A DNA stretch of 64,000 nucleotides from the IMG/VR virus record IMGVR_UViG_3300010151_007551, positions 1-64,000 of that record, one strand, 5' to 3'. Under the pieces are notes generated by a model that worked only from the letters and a program-made list of their open reading frames with translations, did not search any database and was not told the origin of the DNA. Of this stretch, positions 20,001-29,393 are shown piece after piece; position 1 is the first letter of the stretch; every line of letters begins with the position of its first letter. The position numbers and the translations under genes were made by a program. This DNA comes from a virus.

Positions 20001-20641
20001 TTGATTCCTACCGGAAGTGCAACTATGTTATCGTCTTCTATATAGTCTATTCCTTTATCTTCTAATTCAGAAGTAATGTTATCTAATATGAGATTATTAT
20101 TTCCTTTATAATTATCATCGAAATATTCCAAGTCATCGTCTTCTATTGAATTAATTATTATTCTTTTTACAGCAAACTGGTCCATATCATCTGTTAATAT
20201 GGAGGTTAAATCTACACTGACAAATAATAGCGGATTTAAAAAGGATTCAAAAAACCAATTGTTCTTTATTCTAAAATCGTTTGGTACTTCAAATGACGTT
20301 GTTTCAACATCTTCTAAATCAGAAATAAGAGATGATACTTTTTGTAATTCAAATTTTCTAACGTCTCCGTTTTCAGATTTGATACCTATTACGTCATCAT
20401 TCGTATTAATTAATGTATTAAAGTTTTCATTTAGATCATCGATTTTTCCTTTTAAATATCCAAATGAAGGAACCGTTATGGAATATTGACTCCCATCGTC
20501 ATATGTTTGAGTAATATCTACATTGTCCGATTTCGATTCTAGCATAGTATTTAAACTATATAGAAACGAATTCATATTTTGTATATCAACCGCTAATCGT
20601 GTTAATAATTCTTCTAATGTATTTTGTGTCTTTAATCCCAT
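17048..20641 (-). CDS. Large virion protein with coiled coil and fibronectin-III-like domain
   Basis: 1197 residues. An alpha-helical start (about 1-60) is followed by beta-rich sequence; residues about 425-505 are a charged heptad-type coiled coil (KVKEKEDVSSQQKEIDRKIT and following Lys/Glu-rich sequence). Residues about 560-660 resemble a fibronectin type III domain (VEVQVKSLSEAGWPSNPAES, then SESVQVEFP). A second coiled coil lies near 715-745. This layout suits a tail or baseplate fibre-connector. It overlaps no neighbour but is spaced by only 4-7 bases on both sides. Confidence 0.6.
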   Translation of the reverse strand: MGLKTQNTLEELLTRLAVDIQNMNSFLYSLNTMLESKSDNVDITQTYDDGSQYSITVPSFGYLKGKIDDLNENFNTLINTNDDVIGIKSENGDVRKFELQKVSSLISDLEDVETTSFEVPNDFRIKNNWFFESFLNPLLFVSVDLTSILTDDMDQFAVKRIIINSIEDDDLEYFDDNYKGNNNLILDNITSELEDKGIDYIEDDNIVALPVGINRYRGNFDVLRIFEEEIIETVNDTNLSVVRRRYKLSTLFYNDVLDSSEGSKILAEGNRLITQDDSEYEVVSVNVTNSEVVLERIFGIDPITIGADILKIKPVIYRVPELQVNVGFNEREIIFVKPISKKNNLTTDGYSNGFAVYTNELVMQLDDDSQSSLEDYYNNFVADFGMILLSMAKEQQKPAIVAQTPDSPVLDAANFQVVQVDAHIKEAENVIGLQSKVKEKEDVSSQQKEIDRKITDLKAEITTKVKTQAEKQRIEKSIKEKTEKRKILQDRVSTLVKDITLTVASTPQFVTPSKYKVRGFWEIPSAKSSPYGDQQVVQFIYRYRYLSKKGTAPNATQSEFIEKDGTKKFAVFSPWQEIKTKPRVKALDEDTGLYVWTTENVSDADEVNTNQLAISIRKGEIVEVQVKSLSEAGWPSNPAESAWSESVQVEFPRDVESAEEGTIISQKVFAEESRIQFEEELNAKGLDLHLDSQFTTGDRFFAHVASNISSGFFTTEGNVVDLYEKLKSIESSIQSLQQSIELAKGVIKVTMIDPDGNTLEVNNGQTLEVFGGFYRDLIKDTTSGTVVYNHGRIVTRQYIMNIENTSQTALELFSTLYGGIDILAPTSNPSAFPTEDYHVNRRYDIVPLGITEIASSQIGEFKEPPSLQSGQVKSQYTYSRYKNFGFGQNLYEFDPINGTSGSNYGLVAAYSYNGQVIGADTVPYNWGHFLPFDPTISAAAVSTTTDADVWVGTTNLTGDPIGNGNLSQFCIHKDHPSLLTLGNSFNISAGTNLEDTFRPVFDGGVTILTTATQEQLPFAQGLHFETSENELTNIFNVNYLEQAARVTATNPGGVAQTARTDENYPIKLGFTPEDEYLVGKYTCGAYLYPFPLNYSVISVEGNNPLTSAKVVQYGSENSINIPILFQFRCSDKLENVGGYRLNESLTNIKYTKKIGIDLYIKNDVPFSFDLQLSCRYKKVTSLDAPIVPSSGLTSVTF

Positions 20642-20645
20642 TTCA

Positions 20646-22751
20646 TTATCTTATTTTATCCACTTTAAATTCAAGACTATTGCTATCTACACATGTTATG
20701 TCAAACATTGGAGCATTGTCTGGTAAAAAATCTGTTTTGTCCAAAACCGATATCAGTTTACCAAATGAACCGAGATTTAAACTATTTAAAGAATCCGTGT
20801 ATATTTTAATATTGTATATTCCTAAATCAATAGGGTCTTTGAAAACTAAACGTAACGTCTGTCCCTTTGACCATTGAATGGATGAATCATCTAAAAATAA
20901 TTCAAAGTCTTTAGTTAGGTTTATTTCAACGCCACTGTTTTCGTGTCTAATATAATTTGTAAATTTTCCTAATTTAATATTATTATTTAAATAAACATTA
21001 GTTATAGAAGTATTCTCAATATTATATTCTTGATTCGAATTTATTATTTTAAGCCTATTTGGCGTACTTCTGTCAACTTGTATTCCCGATCCTGGTCTAA
21101 TTGTGTCTAAATTATAAGAAATCTGAATAGATGCATTTCCTGATATTATATCATCTACTTTATCATTTACATTATCTATTAATTTAATAACAGCATCTGT
21201 ATTGTCAAAAAGAGCTTGACTTGCTTCTACCGATTTTTCCAAGTTATCAACTTTAATATTTAATTCGTTTTGATCTTGTTGATTTATTAATAAGTCTTTT
21301 AAATTATCAACCTGTTGTTCTAGGCTTTCTAATTTTAAAAGCTTATTGTTATATAGTGTTTGTAATTGTTTAAATTGTGTTAAAACGTCTAGAAATAAAT
21401 CTAATGAAAAAGTAGAATAATCATTAACTGATCGTTCAACTAATACGTTTTCAATAGACGTATCAAGTTTTAAATTTGCTTTATGAGAAAATGAATTACC
21501 ATTAGTTCCATTAAGTGGATCTGGCATGTATTTAGTTATAGGTGGAATCATAAATTCCAATCCCTCTTGTTCTACTTTGTCTAAAAATAAAATTCCATAC
21601 AGATTTGTTTTAGTATCTATTGGATTTCCATCTGTATCCAAATTATTTGGATCAAATACATCGTAATATATCAATACTGCATTATATTCAAAGTTTTTAT
21701 TTTGAACATAATCGTTAAATTGTGAAAAAACTTTTATTTCTTGGTTTTCAGCAGCTAGTTTATAATTTTCTAAATTAAAATCTATTGATATGCCATCTAG
21801 TGTTGATCTAACATAATCAACCGTTGCTGGTCCAAGTTGTTTTCTCAGTAATTGATCTTCCGCTACATCATATTCACCGGTTGAACTATAGTCATCTGTG
21901 AAATAAGAATTATTAGTAACTTCAGTATACCAATTTCCAGGCAATAAAGAGGTTGGATCGGCTGGGTCGTTTGTAATTTCTGTATTAACGCTTCCATCAT
22001 CTCTGTCATAGAACGCTTTCATACTCAAGCCAAATGGATGAATTTCATCGAAATGTCTACCTTTTAAATATTCTATATCTAATGGGTCAGGTGGATTATT
22101 TGTTATAGTTAAATTAGGAAAATAATTCTCATCCTTTATAGATTTAAATAAAACATATGGCGTAGTTCCAGCACTAGTCGGTACGTGTAAATATATTTCA
22201 GTATAAGCATTTTCAGTTGATCGTATTGAATTAACTACGTCAATGTCTGCGACATATTTAACTACGCTATTGTATGTAGATAGAGTTTCATCTGTTTCTA
22301 CAAACCTCTTAGCTGTTCCTAATGCGTCTACGTTTTTTTGAATATTATTTGCGTCTTGAAAACGAATAGCTCCTAGTTCCTTTAACCATTTCCAAAATAC
22401 TCTTTCTGCAACCGTTAATTTTTCTTCATAATCATATTGATCTCTACTTATTAAAAGTGCTTCCAAGTTTAATGCATAGTTTTCAAAACTATCAGCTAAA
22501 TTAACATTATTGTTTGTACTTAAACCATCTATTAATGGAGTTTCACCCGGAGCCAAAAACTGTATTTTATTATCAGTCGCTAGCGTATCTGGAGTTCCTA
22601 TTTCAGGAATCCTAAGAAGCGCAAACTTCGAATATCTAACACCATTGGGGTTGTTGGTTAGATTCAGCTGTATGTCTTCTATAGAACTTTGAAAGTTATA
22701 TAATATACCCTTCTTGTTCTGTATTGGTTTAATTAACGGTGTAACTGCCAT
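20646..22751 (-). CDS. Virion protein with central coiled coil
   Basis: 701 residues. The first 440 residues are mixed alpha/beta; residues about 445-530 are a long coiled coil (TLYNNKLLKLESLEQQVDNL and onward); the last 150 are beta-rich, ending in a small domain. A trimeric fibre or whisker-type protein would have this architecture. No family recognised. Start at 22751 is preceded by an A/T-rich leader without Shine-Dalgarno sequence, as elsewhere. Confidence 0.55.
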   Translation of the reverse strand: MAVTPLIKPIQNKKGILYNFQSSIEDIQLNLTNNPNGVRYSKFALLRIPEIGTPDTLATDNKIQFLAPGETPLIDGLSTNNNVNLADSFENYALNLEALLISRDQYDYEEKLTVAERVFWKWLKELGAIRFQDANNIQKNVDALGTAKRFVETDETLSTYNSVVKYVADIDVVNSIRSTENAYTEIYLHVPTSAGTTPYVLFKSIKDENYFPNLTITNNPPDPLDIEYLKGRHFDEIHPFGLSMKAFYDRDDGSVNTEITNDPADPTSLLPGNWYTEVTNNSYFTDDYSSTGEYDVAEDQLLRKQLGPATVDYVRSTLDGISIDFNLENYKLAAENQEIKVFSQFNDYVQNKNFEYNAVLIYYDVFDPNNLDTDGNPIDTKTNLYGILFLDKVEQEGLEFMIPPITKYMPDPLNGTNGNSFSHKANLKLDTSIENVLVERSVNDYSTFSLDLFLDVLTQFKQLQTLYNNKLLKLESLEQQVDNLKDLLINQQDQNELNIKVDNLEKSVEASQALFDNTDAVIKLIDNVNDKVDDIISGNASIQISYNLDTIRPGSGIQVDRSTPNRLKIINSNQEYNIENTSITNVYLNNNIKLGKFTNYIRHENSGVEINLTKDFELFLDDSSIQWSKGQTLRLVFKDPIDLGIYNIKIYTDSLNSLNLGSFGKLISVLDKTDFLPDNAPMFDITCVDSNSLEFKVDKIR

Positions 22752-22771
22752 TTTTTAATATACATATATTT

Positions 22772-23710
22772 TTAGAATATATCCATCTCTATTAAAGACT
22801 TCAACATTATCCTATCTGTTCCTGTACCATCTACTATATAAAGCATAGATGATAAAGAATTTAATTCCTTTAATTCTGTCATTTGAATTCCTAACGCTAA
22901 TCCAGCCGCTACTAAATCACTATGTAAAATTATAGGATTTCCAGTGCTTTGATTTACTCCTGCATTAATTGTTAAATTTAATCCGGTTCCACCATAAGCA
23001 TTGACATCTGCTATTATAGTTAATCCAGTTCCTTGTTCAACAACATTGTCTATGTAAATAGTAAACTCTGCGTTTTGAGCTGGAGGGTTGGCTACATCGA
23101 AATCAATTATGACATTTAAACTAGTTAATCCTGCAACAAGTGCTCCAAACGTGTATACACTTACATCTGCTTCTAGTGTTAAGAATATATTCTGTTTAGT
23201 ATCACTGGTTAGAGTAATGGTTGTTTCAGCAACGCCTGCATTGTCTGAAAGTGTTGAGCTTATAGATTCTTTAGATTCCATAACAGCAGCTGTCGTTGTT
23301 AAAGATTGATTGAAGGTTGTGTTTCCATCTACCGTTAAATCATCAATTACTAATGCTGAATTTATGTTTAAGGAATCTGCATCTATAGAAACATCTACTT
23401 GTAAAATATCTACGTTTAATACTGATTGGTCGCTTCCATTTTTTGTTAAAGAAGATATAATAACAGAAGGCGTTCCTGTCTGTAAAATGAAACCAGTATC
23501 GTCCATTATAACAGAATCAGCTTTAATATAACTAATCGGTGAATCTGTTCCAATAGAAAGAGTATTTACGTCTATTTCTAAATTATTAATTAAATCTTCT
23601 ACTCTATCTTTAATTAAAAGAAAGTTGGAATTGTTTATTGTCCTAATGTCTACGATGAAATCTGTTTCTAAAATTTCCTGTATAGGAATGTCAATTGGTG
23701 AAAATGCCAT
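22772..23710 (-). CDS. Fibre-like beta-rich virion protein
   Basis: 312 residues, rich in Ser, Thr, Asp, Ile and Val with repeated short strands (IDVNTLSIGTDSPISYIKAD, NVDILQVDVSIDADSLNINS), a pattern seen in beta-helical shaft proteins. Nearly no Cys or aromatic clusters. It is preceded by a good late-promoter-like box. Likely a short tail fibre or fibre subunit; the exact role is unknown. Confidence 0.55.
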   Translation of the reverse strand: MAFSPIDIPIQEILETDFIVDIRTINNSNFLLIKDRVEDLINNLEIDVNTLSIGTDSPISYIKADSVIMDDTGFILQTGTPSVIISSLTKNGSDQSVLNVDILQVDVSIDADSLNINSALVIDDLTVDGNTTFNQSLTTTAAVMESKESISSTLSDNAGVAETTITLTSDTKQNIFLTLEADVSVYTFGALVAGLTSLNVIIDFDVANPPAQNAEFTIYIDNVVEQGTGLTIIADVNAYGGTGLNLTINAGVNQSTGNPIILHSDLVAAGLALGIQMTELKELNSLSSMLYIVDGTGTDRIMLKSLIEMDIF

Positions 23711-23728
23711 TTTTTATCAATTATTTTA

Positions 23729-23738
23729 ATTATTTATA
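23729..23738 (-). promoter_or_regulatory. Putative late promoter box
   Basis: On the minus strand the sequence is TTATAAATAATTAAAAT, containing the complete T4 late consensus TATAAATA, 19 bases before the start codon at 23710. This is the best late-type match in the window. Confidence 0.55.
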
Positions 23739-23750
23739 AAAAATAAATTA

Positions 23751-26700
23751 CTAACTTAGTATATTTATTTTTCTATCGTCGAGCTTTCGCTCAACATTTT
23801 TTCTATATATTATTTTATCATTTACGGTGATAAAGTTTTTAATTTCTTCAGAATAAGTACTATTTGATTTATCCGTTACTTCTACTTTTAATGCAAATTT
23901 GCCTAAATCTTTAAATTTCCATACAAAAAATGGAACTCCTTTTACTCTAATAATTTCTTCTTGAGTATGTTCATCTATTAGAGTCCAAATAAATTCTTGT
24001 TTTGCAGAGATGTTATTTACTATAAAAAATACCGGTGCAAATTTTGGAACCTCGAATCTTTCGTTAAACAACTTAATGTTAGTTATGCTAAATGCATTTT
24101 CATCTATAGTAGTTGGTAAAAATCCTCTTTGTCTATCATCTTTCCATCTCCAATAATCTGTGTCTACCCAGAAGTATGGATCCTGTACTGCGCCAGATAT
24201 CATATCACTTGTCTTAGAAAATAAAAACAATGTTTCTTCGTCAAATGCAGGAAATGTGGTTTTTAAATAATCTACTAACCGTTGAGAATATGCATTTCTG
24301 GGATGGAAGAACGTGTACTTATCACCCTTTTGACAACCCGGACTCAATGGACTAATTAAAGTGGTAGGTGTTTCACATTCGTATCCTGTCCATATGGTGA
24401 AAAATACAGATGCAGGAGATGGTACTAATTGATTTGGAGAAGAAGTAAGCGAGTCTCCACCGTCTGACGTTTGTTTTATAGCATTATCCGGTACATCTAC
24501 TGTTCCAATACCTGTCGTATATCCATCGGTTATGGTATGAAAATGTGAAGCAATTAGAGCATTTGTATTATCAACGGGCAGTGCGCTTCCGTCCAAGTGA
24601 TTAATTTCCCAAGTATCTCCCTCATCGGTAGATTTCATAAGAATTCCATCTTTTTGTGCATCTTCACTGCCGCCGCATGTTACCCAAAAATGATCTATGT
24701 TGTCTCCAGACGTGGGGTTCCAAGCTAATCTAAATGGTAGAAAAAAGAAATCAGGATCAAATGGAGAAACCGATGGAAAATCCATGAACCAATCGAAAAC
24801 TACATTAAAAGTAGTTCCACCATCTGTGCTTTTAAATATTCCTCCTATTTCGCCGACCCAGTCTATGCATCCAGCGATTAGGGTTTGCTGATCCTTTGAT
24901 ATGAATATGCCAAATGATTCTCTAGTAAAATCTCCACCGCACGGATTAACCGGAGCTAGTGGATTTCCGCTATTTAAAGTGGTCCATGTTAATCCGCTGT
25001 CTGTGCTTTTATATACAAAATTATCTCGTATCACAACAATTATATCATCACTGGCGTCGTTGGAAGGTCCTTCTATTACGTGAAAACTTAACGAAGGCTC
25101 TCCATCACACCACGTTTTAATACCGGTATATGCGGGACAATATCCTACCATATTGAAGGTTAATCCTGCATCGACGCTTTTAACTAGGTACCCGTCTATT
25201 CCTATTGCATATATTATTTTAGAATTCAACCACCACACTCTGTTCCAATGTCTGCCTTCCGTTGTTGACCATGGAAAAACATATTCCTCATCTTTCCAAT
25301 TTCCACCTGGCTGAAACCAGTTATCCCCTGCATCATAGGATACTTTTATTCCACCGCCGTAATCTTCCTCAGGAGATACATCAGAACTTATAGCAGAAAC
25401 TCCGCATACAATAACATTACTAGCTTTATTTGGTTCTGTCATTATGTCTAAATACAGTACTTCAAAACCTGGCACTGGACCGCTTGGAAAATCTGGAGTT
25501 ACGTCTATCCAGTCTCCTGTAAAATTAACAAGCTTATGAATTTTCTTTTGGCTACCGGCAACATATGTTATTGAACCATTACAAACCGGACCAGAAGGAA
25601 TGGGACCGGGACTTACGCTTGGACATGGCATATATAATATGTGATACATTTCTTTACTAAAATATTCTGCCTGTGCATGAATCTTATCATCTATTACTTC
25701 GTAATTGTATAATCGTATTCCGGGATGATCTGAAGCATTTAATTTGTCTGCTAGGTTTTGCAAAGAAGTAAAATTTGGAAGAACATATGGAGAATATAAA
25801 GATATAGTAATAGTATCGCCCGCCGTGGGCGTTGTCATATAAAAACCTGCATTAAAATCTCCTTGGTATATTAAATCAGTAAGTCTTGTAAAATAAAGAT
25901 CTTCGAATGTCATTCCTTGAAAATCTTTTAATTTAAAAGGAGGAGTATTACTTCCAAGTCCCCAATAATCTAATTTAGGACTATTCTGAGACGGATCACT
26001 GTACGGAATATATGTTTGTGTATTTTCATCATATATTTCTACATCATATATGTTTTTTCCTGTACCATAGTTATTTTGAAAATAAGATTCCCATTCAAGT
26101 ACATTTTTATATACATTAAAATTCTTATCTTCATTGTCTATGACGTTAACTTTAGGATAATAGAAAGTAGATGCTCCAAAGTCTCTCAGTTGAACATTGT
26201 CTAAATTGTTTATTCTATAATCAAATTTATCTTCTAATCTAGAAAAAGCTATTATTTCAGGTTTTTTATCAGTAACAGTAATAACTTGAGATAATGGAAT
26301 AGTATCGCCGTTAAATGTGTGAAAATAAAGCTTAACTAAATATTCACCAGTATATGGTAAAAAATGAGGAAGCTTATAAAAATCTATAGCTTTCCCTTTA
26401 TATTTAAAATTATATGGTTCTGGCGCAGGTTTTGTTATTTCCCAAGTTATCTCATAAATGTTTCTGAAATCTAAATTTTGTAATGTCCAATATTTAGGAA
26501 TACCTGGTCCTGGAGAATCTAAATCTTCCCATGTAACACCTTTAAATGTTTCAAAGGTAAACCGTGTTATATCCATTTCTAAAATAATGGGTGCACCTAT
26601 TGGTTTATCTGGACTATCTCCAAATTCCCAACTTAAATTCTTTCCAATGTCTGGATATCTCTCATCTTTAATTGCTTCATAAAAACTATTAATATATGAT

Positions 26701-28040
26701 GATATTCCACCCACGTCCTGTGATCCATATTTTTGAAGAAATTCATATGGATTAGGAGAGTTTTCATTAAATTGAACAACTCCTAATTCTACGCCAGTTT
26801 CATATTGTTGCCTATACATTGGATCTAAGCATCTTAATGTTAAGTCTACTTCACTCGTCGGATAGTGTTTAAATTTAGATATTTCATTTAAGTTATAATC
26901 TAAAATATGAGAATCGTCTCTCCAATACTTTAAAGTATACTTATTAAAATATACGAATTCACCAATTATATCTTTTATGATAACATTGACTGGTATTATT
27001 TCATTTTTAAGTTTGTCTGAAAGTCTATTTAACTTATAAAAAATTTCATCTACTGAAAATTCAGTGGTTTCAACTACGATTGGTAAACCATCATCATCGT
27101 AATCATCAGATGCTTTAGTAAATTCATATGTTAAGGCTAAAAACTCTGTTTTAACAAACTGCTTTCCAAATTTTAAGTTTTTGTTATTATTAAGAAGATT
27201 TAATTTATCAATTTTACCATCATCCAATATGTCTTTTAAATCAACTAGAAACAGTTTATTATAATATGGAGAATTTCTATTTACGTTATTCCAATATTCT
27301 TGAATATGCAAGTCATCTTTATATCCAAACATATCTATGAAATTAACAAGTCCTCTATATGTTCCAATATATGGAAAAATATCTTGCTTATTTACAAGTA
27401 GACCTTTTCTAGTTTCATTAATTTTTTTCCAATCGGGATATGCTTCTTTAATATCATAATCTGCTAATATATTAGCATCTGCTTTATTAAATTTAATACC
27501 AAAATTCTGAATCCATATTTTAAATCTTTCATCTTCGTCTTCTCCTTCTCCATAAAAATCTAATTTCGCTAATAATTGAGATTCATTTGGACTGCTATAG
27601 TCTTTTAAATAAATCTTTAAAGTTCTTCTAAATTCTGTTTCGGCATTTGGATTAAATGCTATGTTTGCTTGTAGAGGTAAGCTGATGTCTATATTAGATC
27701 CATCCGAAGTTGGAAGAATATCATCATAGCTTATAGTAATATTTTCTTTTTTATCTAGAAAATATCCATCTAGTTTAACTTCTTTTGTTACATCATATAG
27801 GAAAAATACATCATTTTTTGAATCTTCCCATTGCATAACAATGGCCTGTCCTGGAGATAGTGTTGGAAACTTATAATCAGTACCTACTTTTTCTACAATA
27901 AAAATGTTTTCATTATCAAATAGTGCTATTGAAAGTTGTTCGAAATAAATCGTCCCTTCCCATGCACCCGTTTCTGAATTAATTTGAAGATTTAAAGAAT
28001 CTCCATTCTTATCAAAAAAGTAAAGATTATTGGCTACCAT
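23751..28040 (-). CDS. Baseplate-type protein with an inserted BNR/Asp-box beta-propeller
   Basis: 1429 residues, first gene of the tail block. The N-terminal 450 residues look like a conserved baseplate component (including IGTYRGLVNFIDMFGYKDDL near residue 230, similar in style to tail protein I-type sequences). Residues about 840-1210 carry six Asp-box motifs of the S-x-D-x-G-x-x-(W/F) type: SYDAGDNW, SVDAGLTF, STDSGLTW, STDGGTTF, STDEGDTW and the weaker TSDGGDS. These mark blades of a sialidase/Ycf48-type propeller. The C-terminal 200 residues return to baseplate-like sequence. No catalytic sialidase residues can be claimed. The propeller may bind glycans on the host surface. Confidence 0.65.
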   Translation of the reverse strand: MVANNLYFFDKNGDSLNLQINSETGAWEGTIYFEQLSIALFDNENIFIVEKVGTDYKFPTLSPGQAIVMQWEDSKNDVFFLYDVTKEVKLDGYFLDKKENITISYDDILPTSDGSNIDISLPLQANIAFNPNAETEFRRTLKIYLKDYSSPNESQLLAKLDFYGEGEDEDERFKIWIQNFGIKFNKADANILADYDIKEAYPDWKKINETRKGLLVNKQDIFPYIGTYRGLVNFIDMFGYKDDLHIQEYWNNVNRNSPYYNKLFLVDLKDILDDGKIDKLNLLNNNKNLKFGKQFVKTEFLALTYEFTKASDDYDDDGLPIVVETTEFSVDEIFYKLNRLSDKLKNEIIPVNVIIKDIIGEFVYFNKYTLKYWRDDSHILDYNLNEISKFKHYPTSEVDLTLRCLDPMYRQQYETGVELGVVQFNENSPNPYEFLQKYGSQDVGGISSYINSFYEAIKDERYPDIGKNLSWEFGDSPDKPIGAPIILEMDITRFTFETFKGVTWEDLDSPGPGIPKYWTLQNLDFRNIYEITWEITKPAPEPYNFKYKGKAIDFYKLPHFLPYTGEYLVKLYFHTFNGDTIPLSQVITVTDKKPEIIAFSRLEDKFDYRINNLDNVQLRDFGASTFYYPKVNVIDNEDKNFNVYKNVLEWESYFQNNYGTGKNIYDVEIYDENTQTYIPYSDPSQNSPKLDYWGLGSNTPPFKLKDFQGMTFEDLYFTRLTDLIYQGDFNAGFYMTTPTAGDTITISLYSPYVLPNFTSLQNLADKLNASDHPGIRLYNYEVIDDKIHAQAEYFSKEMYHILYMPCPSVSPGPIPSGPVCNGSITYVAGSQKKIHKLVNFTGDWIDVTPDFPSGPVPGFEVLYLDIMTEPNKASNVIVCGVSAISSDVSPEEDYGGGIKVSYDAGDNWFQPGGNWKDEEYVFPWSTTEGRHWNRVWWLNSKIIYAIGIDGYLVKSVDAGLTFNMVGYCPAYTGIKTWCDGEPSLSFHVIEGPSNDASDDIIVVIRDNFVYKSTDSGLTWTTLNSGNPLAPVNPCGGDFTRESFGIFISKDQQTLIAGCIDWVGEIGGIFKSTDGGTTFNVVFDWFMDFPSVSPFDPDFFFLPFRLAWNPTSGDNIDHFWVTCGGSEDAQKDGILMKSTDEGDTWEINHLDGSALPVDNTNALIASHFHTITDGYTTGIGTVDVPDNAIKQTSDGGDSLTSSPNQLVPSPASVFFTIWTGYECETPTTLISPLSPGCQKGDKYTFFHPRNAYSQRLVDYLKTTFPAFDEETLFLFSKTSDMISGAVQDPYFWVDTDYWRWKDDRQRGFLPTTIDENAFSITNIKLFNERFEVPKFAPVFFIVNNISAKQEFIWTLIDEHTQEEIIRVKGVPFFVWKFKDLGKFALKVEVTDKSNSTYSEEIKNFITVNDKIIYRKNVERKLDDRKINILS

Positions 28041-28060
28041 TTACATGACTTAATTTATAT

Positions 28061-28070
28061 TATTTATTAT
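28061..28070 (-). promoter_or_regulatory. Putative late promoter box
   Basis: Minus-strand sequence ATAATAAATAATATAAAT lies 21 bases before the start codon at 28040, the first gene of the long tail block. It fits the ATAAATA element and spacing seen before other virion genes. Confidence 0.45.
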
Positions 28071-28085
28071 ATAAAAAAAAGAAAA

Positions 28086-28520
28086 TTAAATTGTATATAC
28101 TGAGCTATCGCCTTTCATATTTAAGGATATGGTTTCAACATTTTCACCGTCTTGCAAACCAGTTTTCCTATGAATTTTTTTCCATTCTTTTGCATAACCG
28201 TTTTTACACATTTGAGTAAAATACGCAAATGCATTAGGTGGAGTAGATTTCGTTGGATCAAAATTTCTCCAATATTTTATGCAATCTACGAGAGCAGATT
28301 GAATACAGTCTTCTTTATCTCGATAGTCTCTAAAATATAATTTCTCAACTGCGCGATTTGCAAGTGTAATAAAACACTTAATTGTGAAATCTGAAAGCTC
28401 ATCGTTTTTCTTGCATTCTATAACTGATTCTGTGAATTCTTTGTTGTTAATGTAATTTTTATCTCCTTTTTTTCTTCTTATTCTTTTCTGTGGCTGCTTT
28501 TTATATTGCATGTTATTCAT
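28086..28520 (-). CDS. Late-transcription sigma factor, gp55-like
   Basis: 144 residues. A basic N-terminus is followed by a sigma-2-like helix pair: LSDFTIKCFITLANRAVEKL, then FRDYRDKEDCIQSALVDCIK and YWRNFDPTKSTPPNAFAYFT, which is the typical region 2 layout (a helix, an E-D-x-x-Q segment, then a NAFAYFT segment as in gp55 and ECF-like sigma factors). T4 gp55 is 185 residues, so this is a short version. It would direct RNA polymerase to ATAAATA late promoters. It overlaps the resolvase gene by 8 bases, forming a two-gene unit separate from the tail block. Confidence 0.8.
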   Translation of the reverse strand: MNNMQYKKQPQKRIRRKKGDKNYINNKEFTESVIECKKNDELSDFTIKCFITLANRAVEKLYFRDYRDKEDCIQSALVDCIKYWRNFDPTKSTPPNAFAYFTQMCKNGYAKEWKKIHRKTGLQDGENVETISLNMKGDSSVYTI

Positions 28521-29184
28521 CGTTATTTTTAAAAATATTGTAAATTTTTAAAATAGGTAAGTATGAATCTACCATATCCATGTAAGGAGACTTAATATTT
28601 TTACCATTAAAAATGGAATCTTCTTTATTAAGTAATTTAAAAAGATCTGAGTTTTTTACTTCTTCAATTATAGGATCTTCTTTAAATTTTAGAAACACAT
28701 CTATTTTAGAAGCATTTCCCTTACACCCAATTGCGTTTTTTAATTCACTTGGACTAAATACAAAAAATTTATCTGATGAGTCGATTAAGGCGTTAAGTAA
28801 TTTAGATTTAAGTATACCAGTTGCTTGTGAAATGTCTACTAAGCTGTTTCCTTTTGAACCAAAGGAAATTCCTTCAATAGCTATTATATTATCAGTAGCG
28901 TTAGAGGTATGTTTTTTAATTTCAGTAATTATAACATTTGTTAATTTTTCAAAGTTCGTTAGTTTGTTTCTTTCGTTAATATGATATATTTCGTGTTTCT
29001 TTTCTCGTTCTCCTAATTTTTTTATTGTGAGATTATTGTAAGAGTTGTTTATAGTGTCTATTAAATTGTCATCTTTTTTACTAAGTCTATTGTTTGTAAC
29101 CGCAATCCATTTAAAATCTCTAAAATTATTAGAGATGCAAATTCCAGGATATAGGATAGAAAAATCTATACCTATTATATTCAT
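28513..29184 (-). CDS. RuvC-like Holliday junction resolvase
   Basis: 223 residues with an RNase H-like acidic layout: GIDFS at residues 5-9 (Asp7), IAIEGISFG at 101-109 (Glu104), a PSELKNAIGCKGNASK segment near 145-160, and DMVDSY at 203-208 (Asp203, Asp206). These match the four carboxylates and the basic loop of RuvC-type resolvases found in many large phages. It would resolve branched replication and recombination DNA before packaging, replacing T4 gp49. It is transcribed ahead of the gp55-like gene. Confidence 0.75.
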   Translation of the reverse strand: MNIIGIDFSILYPGICISNNFRDFKWIAVTNNRLSKKDDNLIDTINNSYNNLTIKKLGEREKKHEIYHINERNKLTNFEKLTNVIITEIKKHTSNATDNIIAIEGISFGSKGNSLVDISQATGILKSKLLNALIDSSDKFFVFSPSELKNAIGCKGNASKIDVFLKFKEDPIIEEVKNSDLFKLLNKEDSIFNGKNIKSPYMDMVDSYLPILKIYNIFKNNDE

Positions 29185-29287
29185 TCATTTAAATATTATT
29201 TTTATTATAATAGATTATACTTTTATATTACTTTATCTACATATAGTTTCATTCAAATAAAAATTAAAATAATTCTATAAATAGTAA

Positions 29288-29313
29288 AACTCTTTTTTAG
29301 AGTCTAGTATAAT
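29288..29313 (+). promoter_or_regulatory. Putative early-type promoter with a G-rich start
   Basis: AACTC at 29288-29292, 15-bp spacer, TATAAT at 29308-29313. The transcript would begin near 29320 in a G-rich run (GGGTAGGAGGGTGGG, 29315-29329) and no plus-strand gene follows until 30131, so it may make an antisense or small RNA against the minus-strand gene at 29394-30035, or a long leader. Confidence 0.45.
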
Positions 29314-29393
29314 AGGGTAGGAGGGTGGGAGTATACTTTAGTAGTTACTTTAAATTTTACTTTAATTATTACTTAAGTAGCGTACGCAAACAA

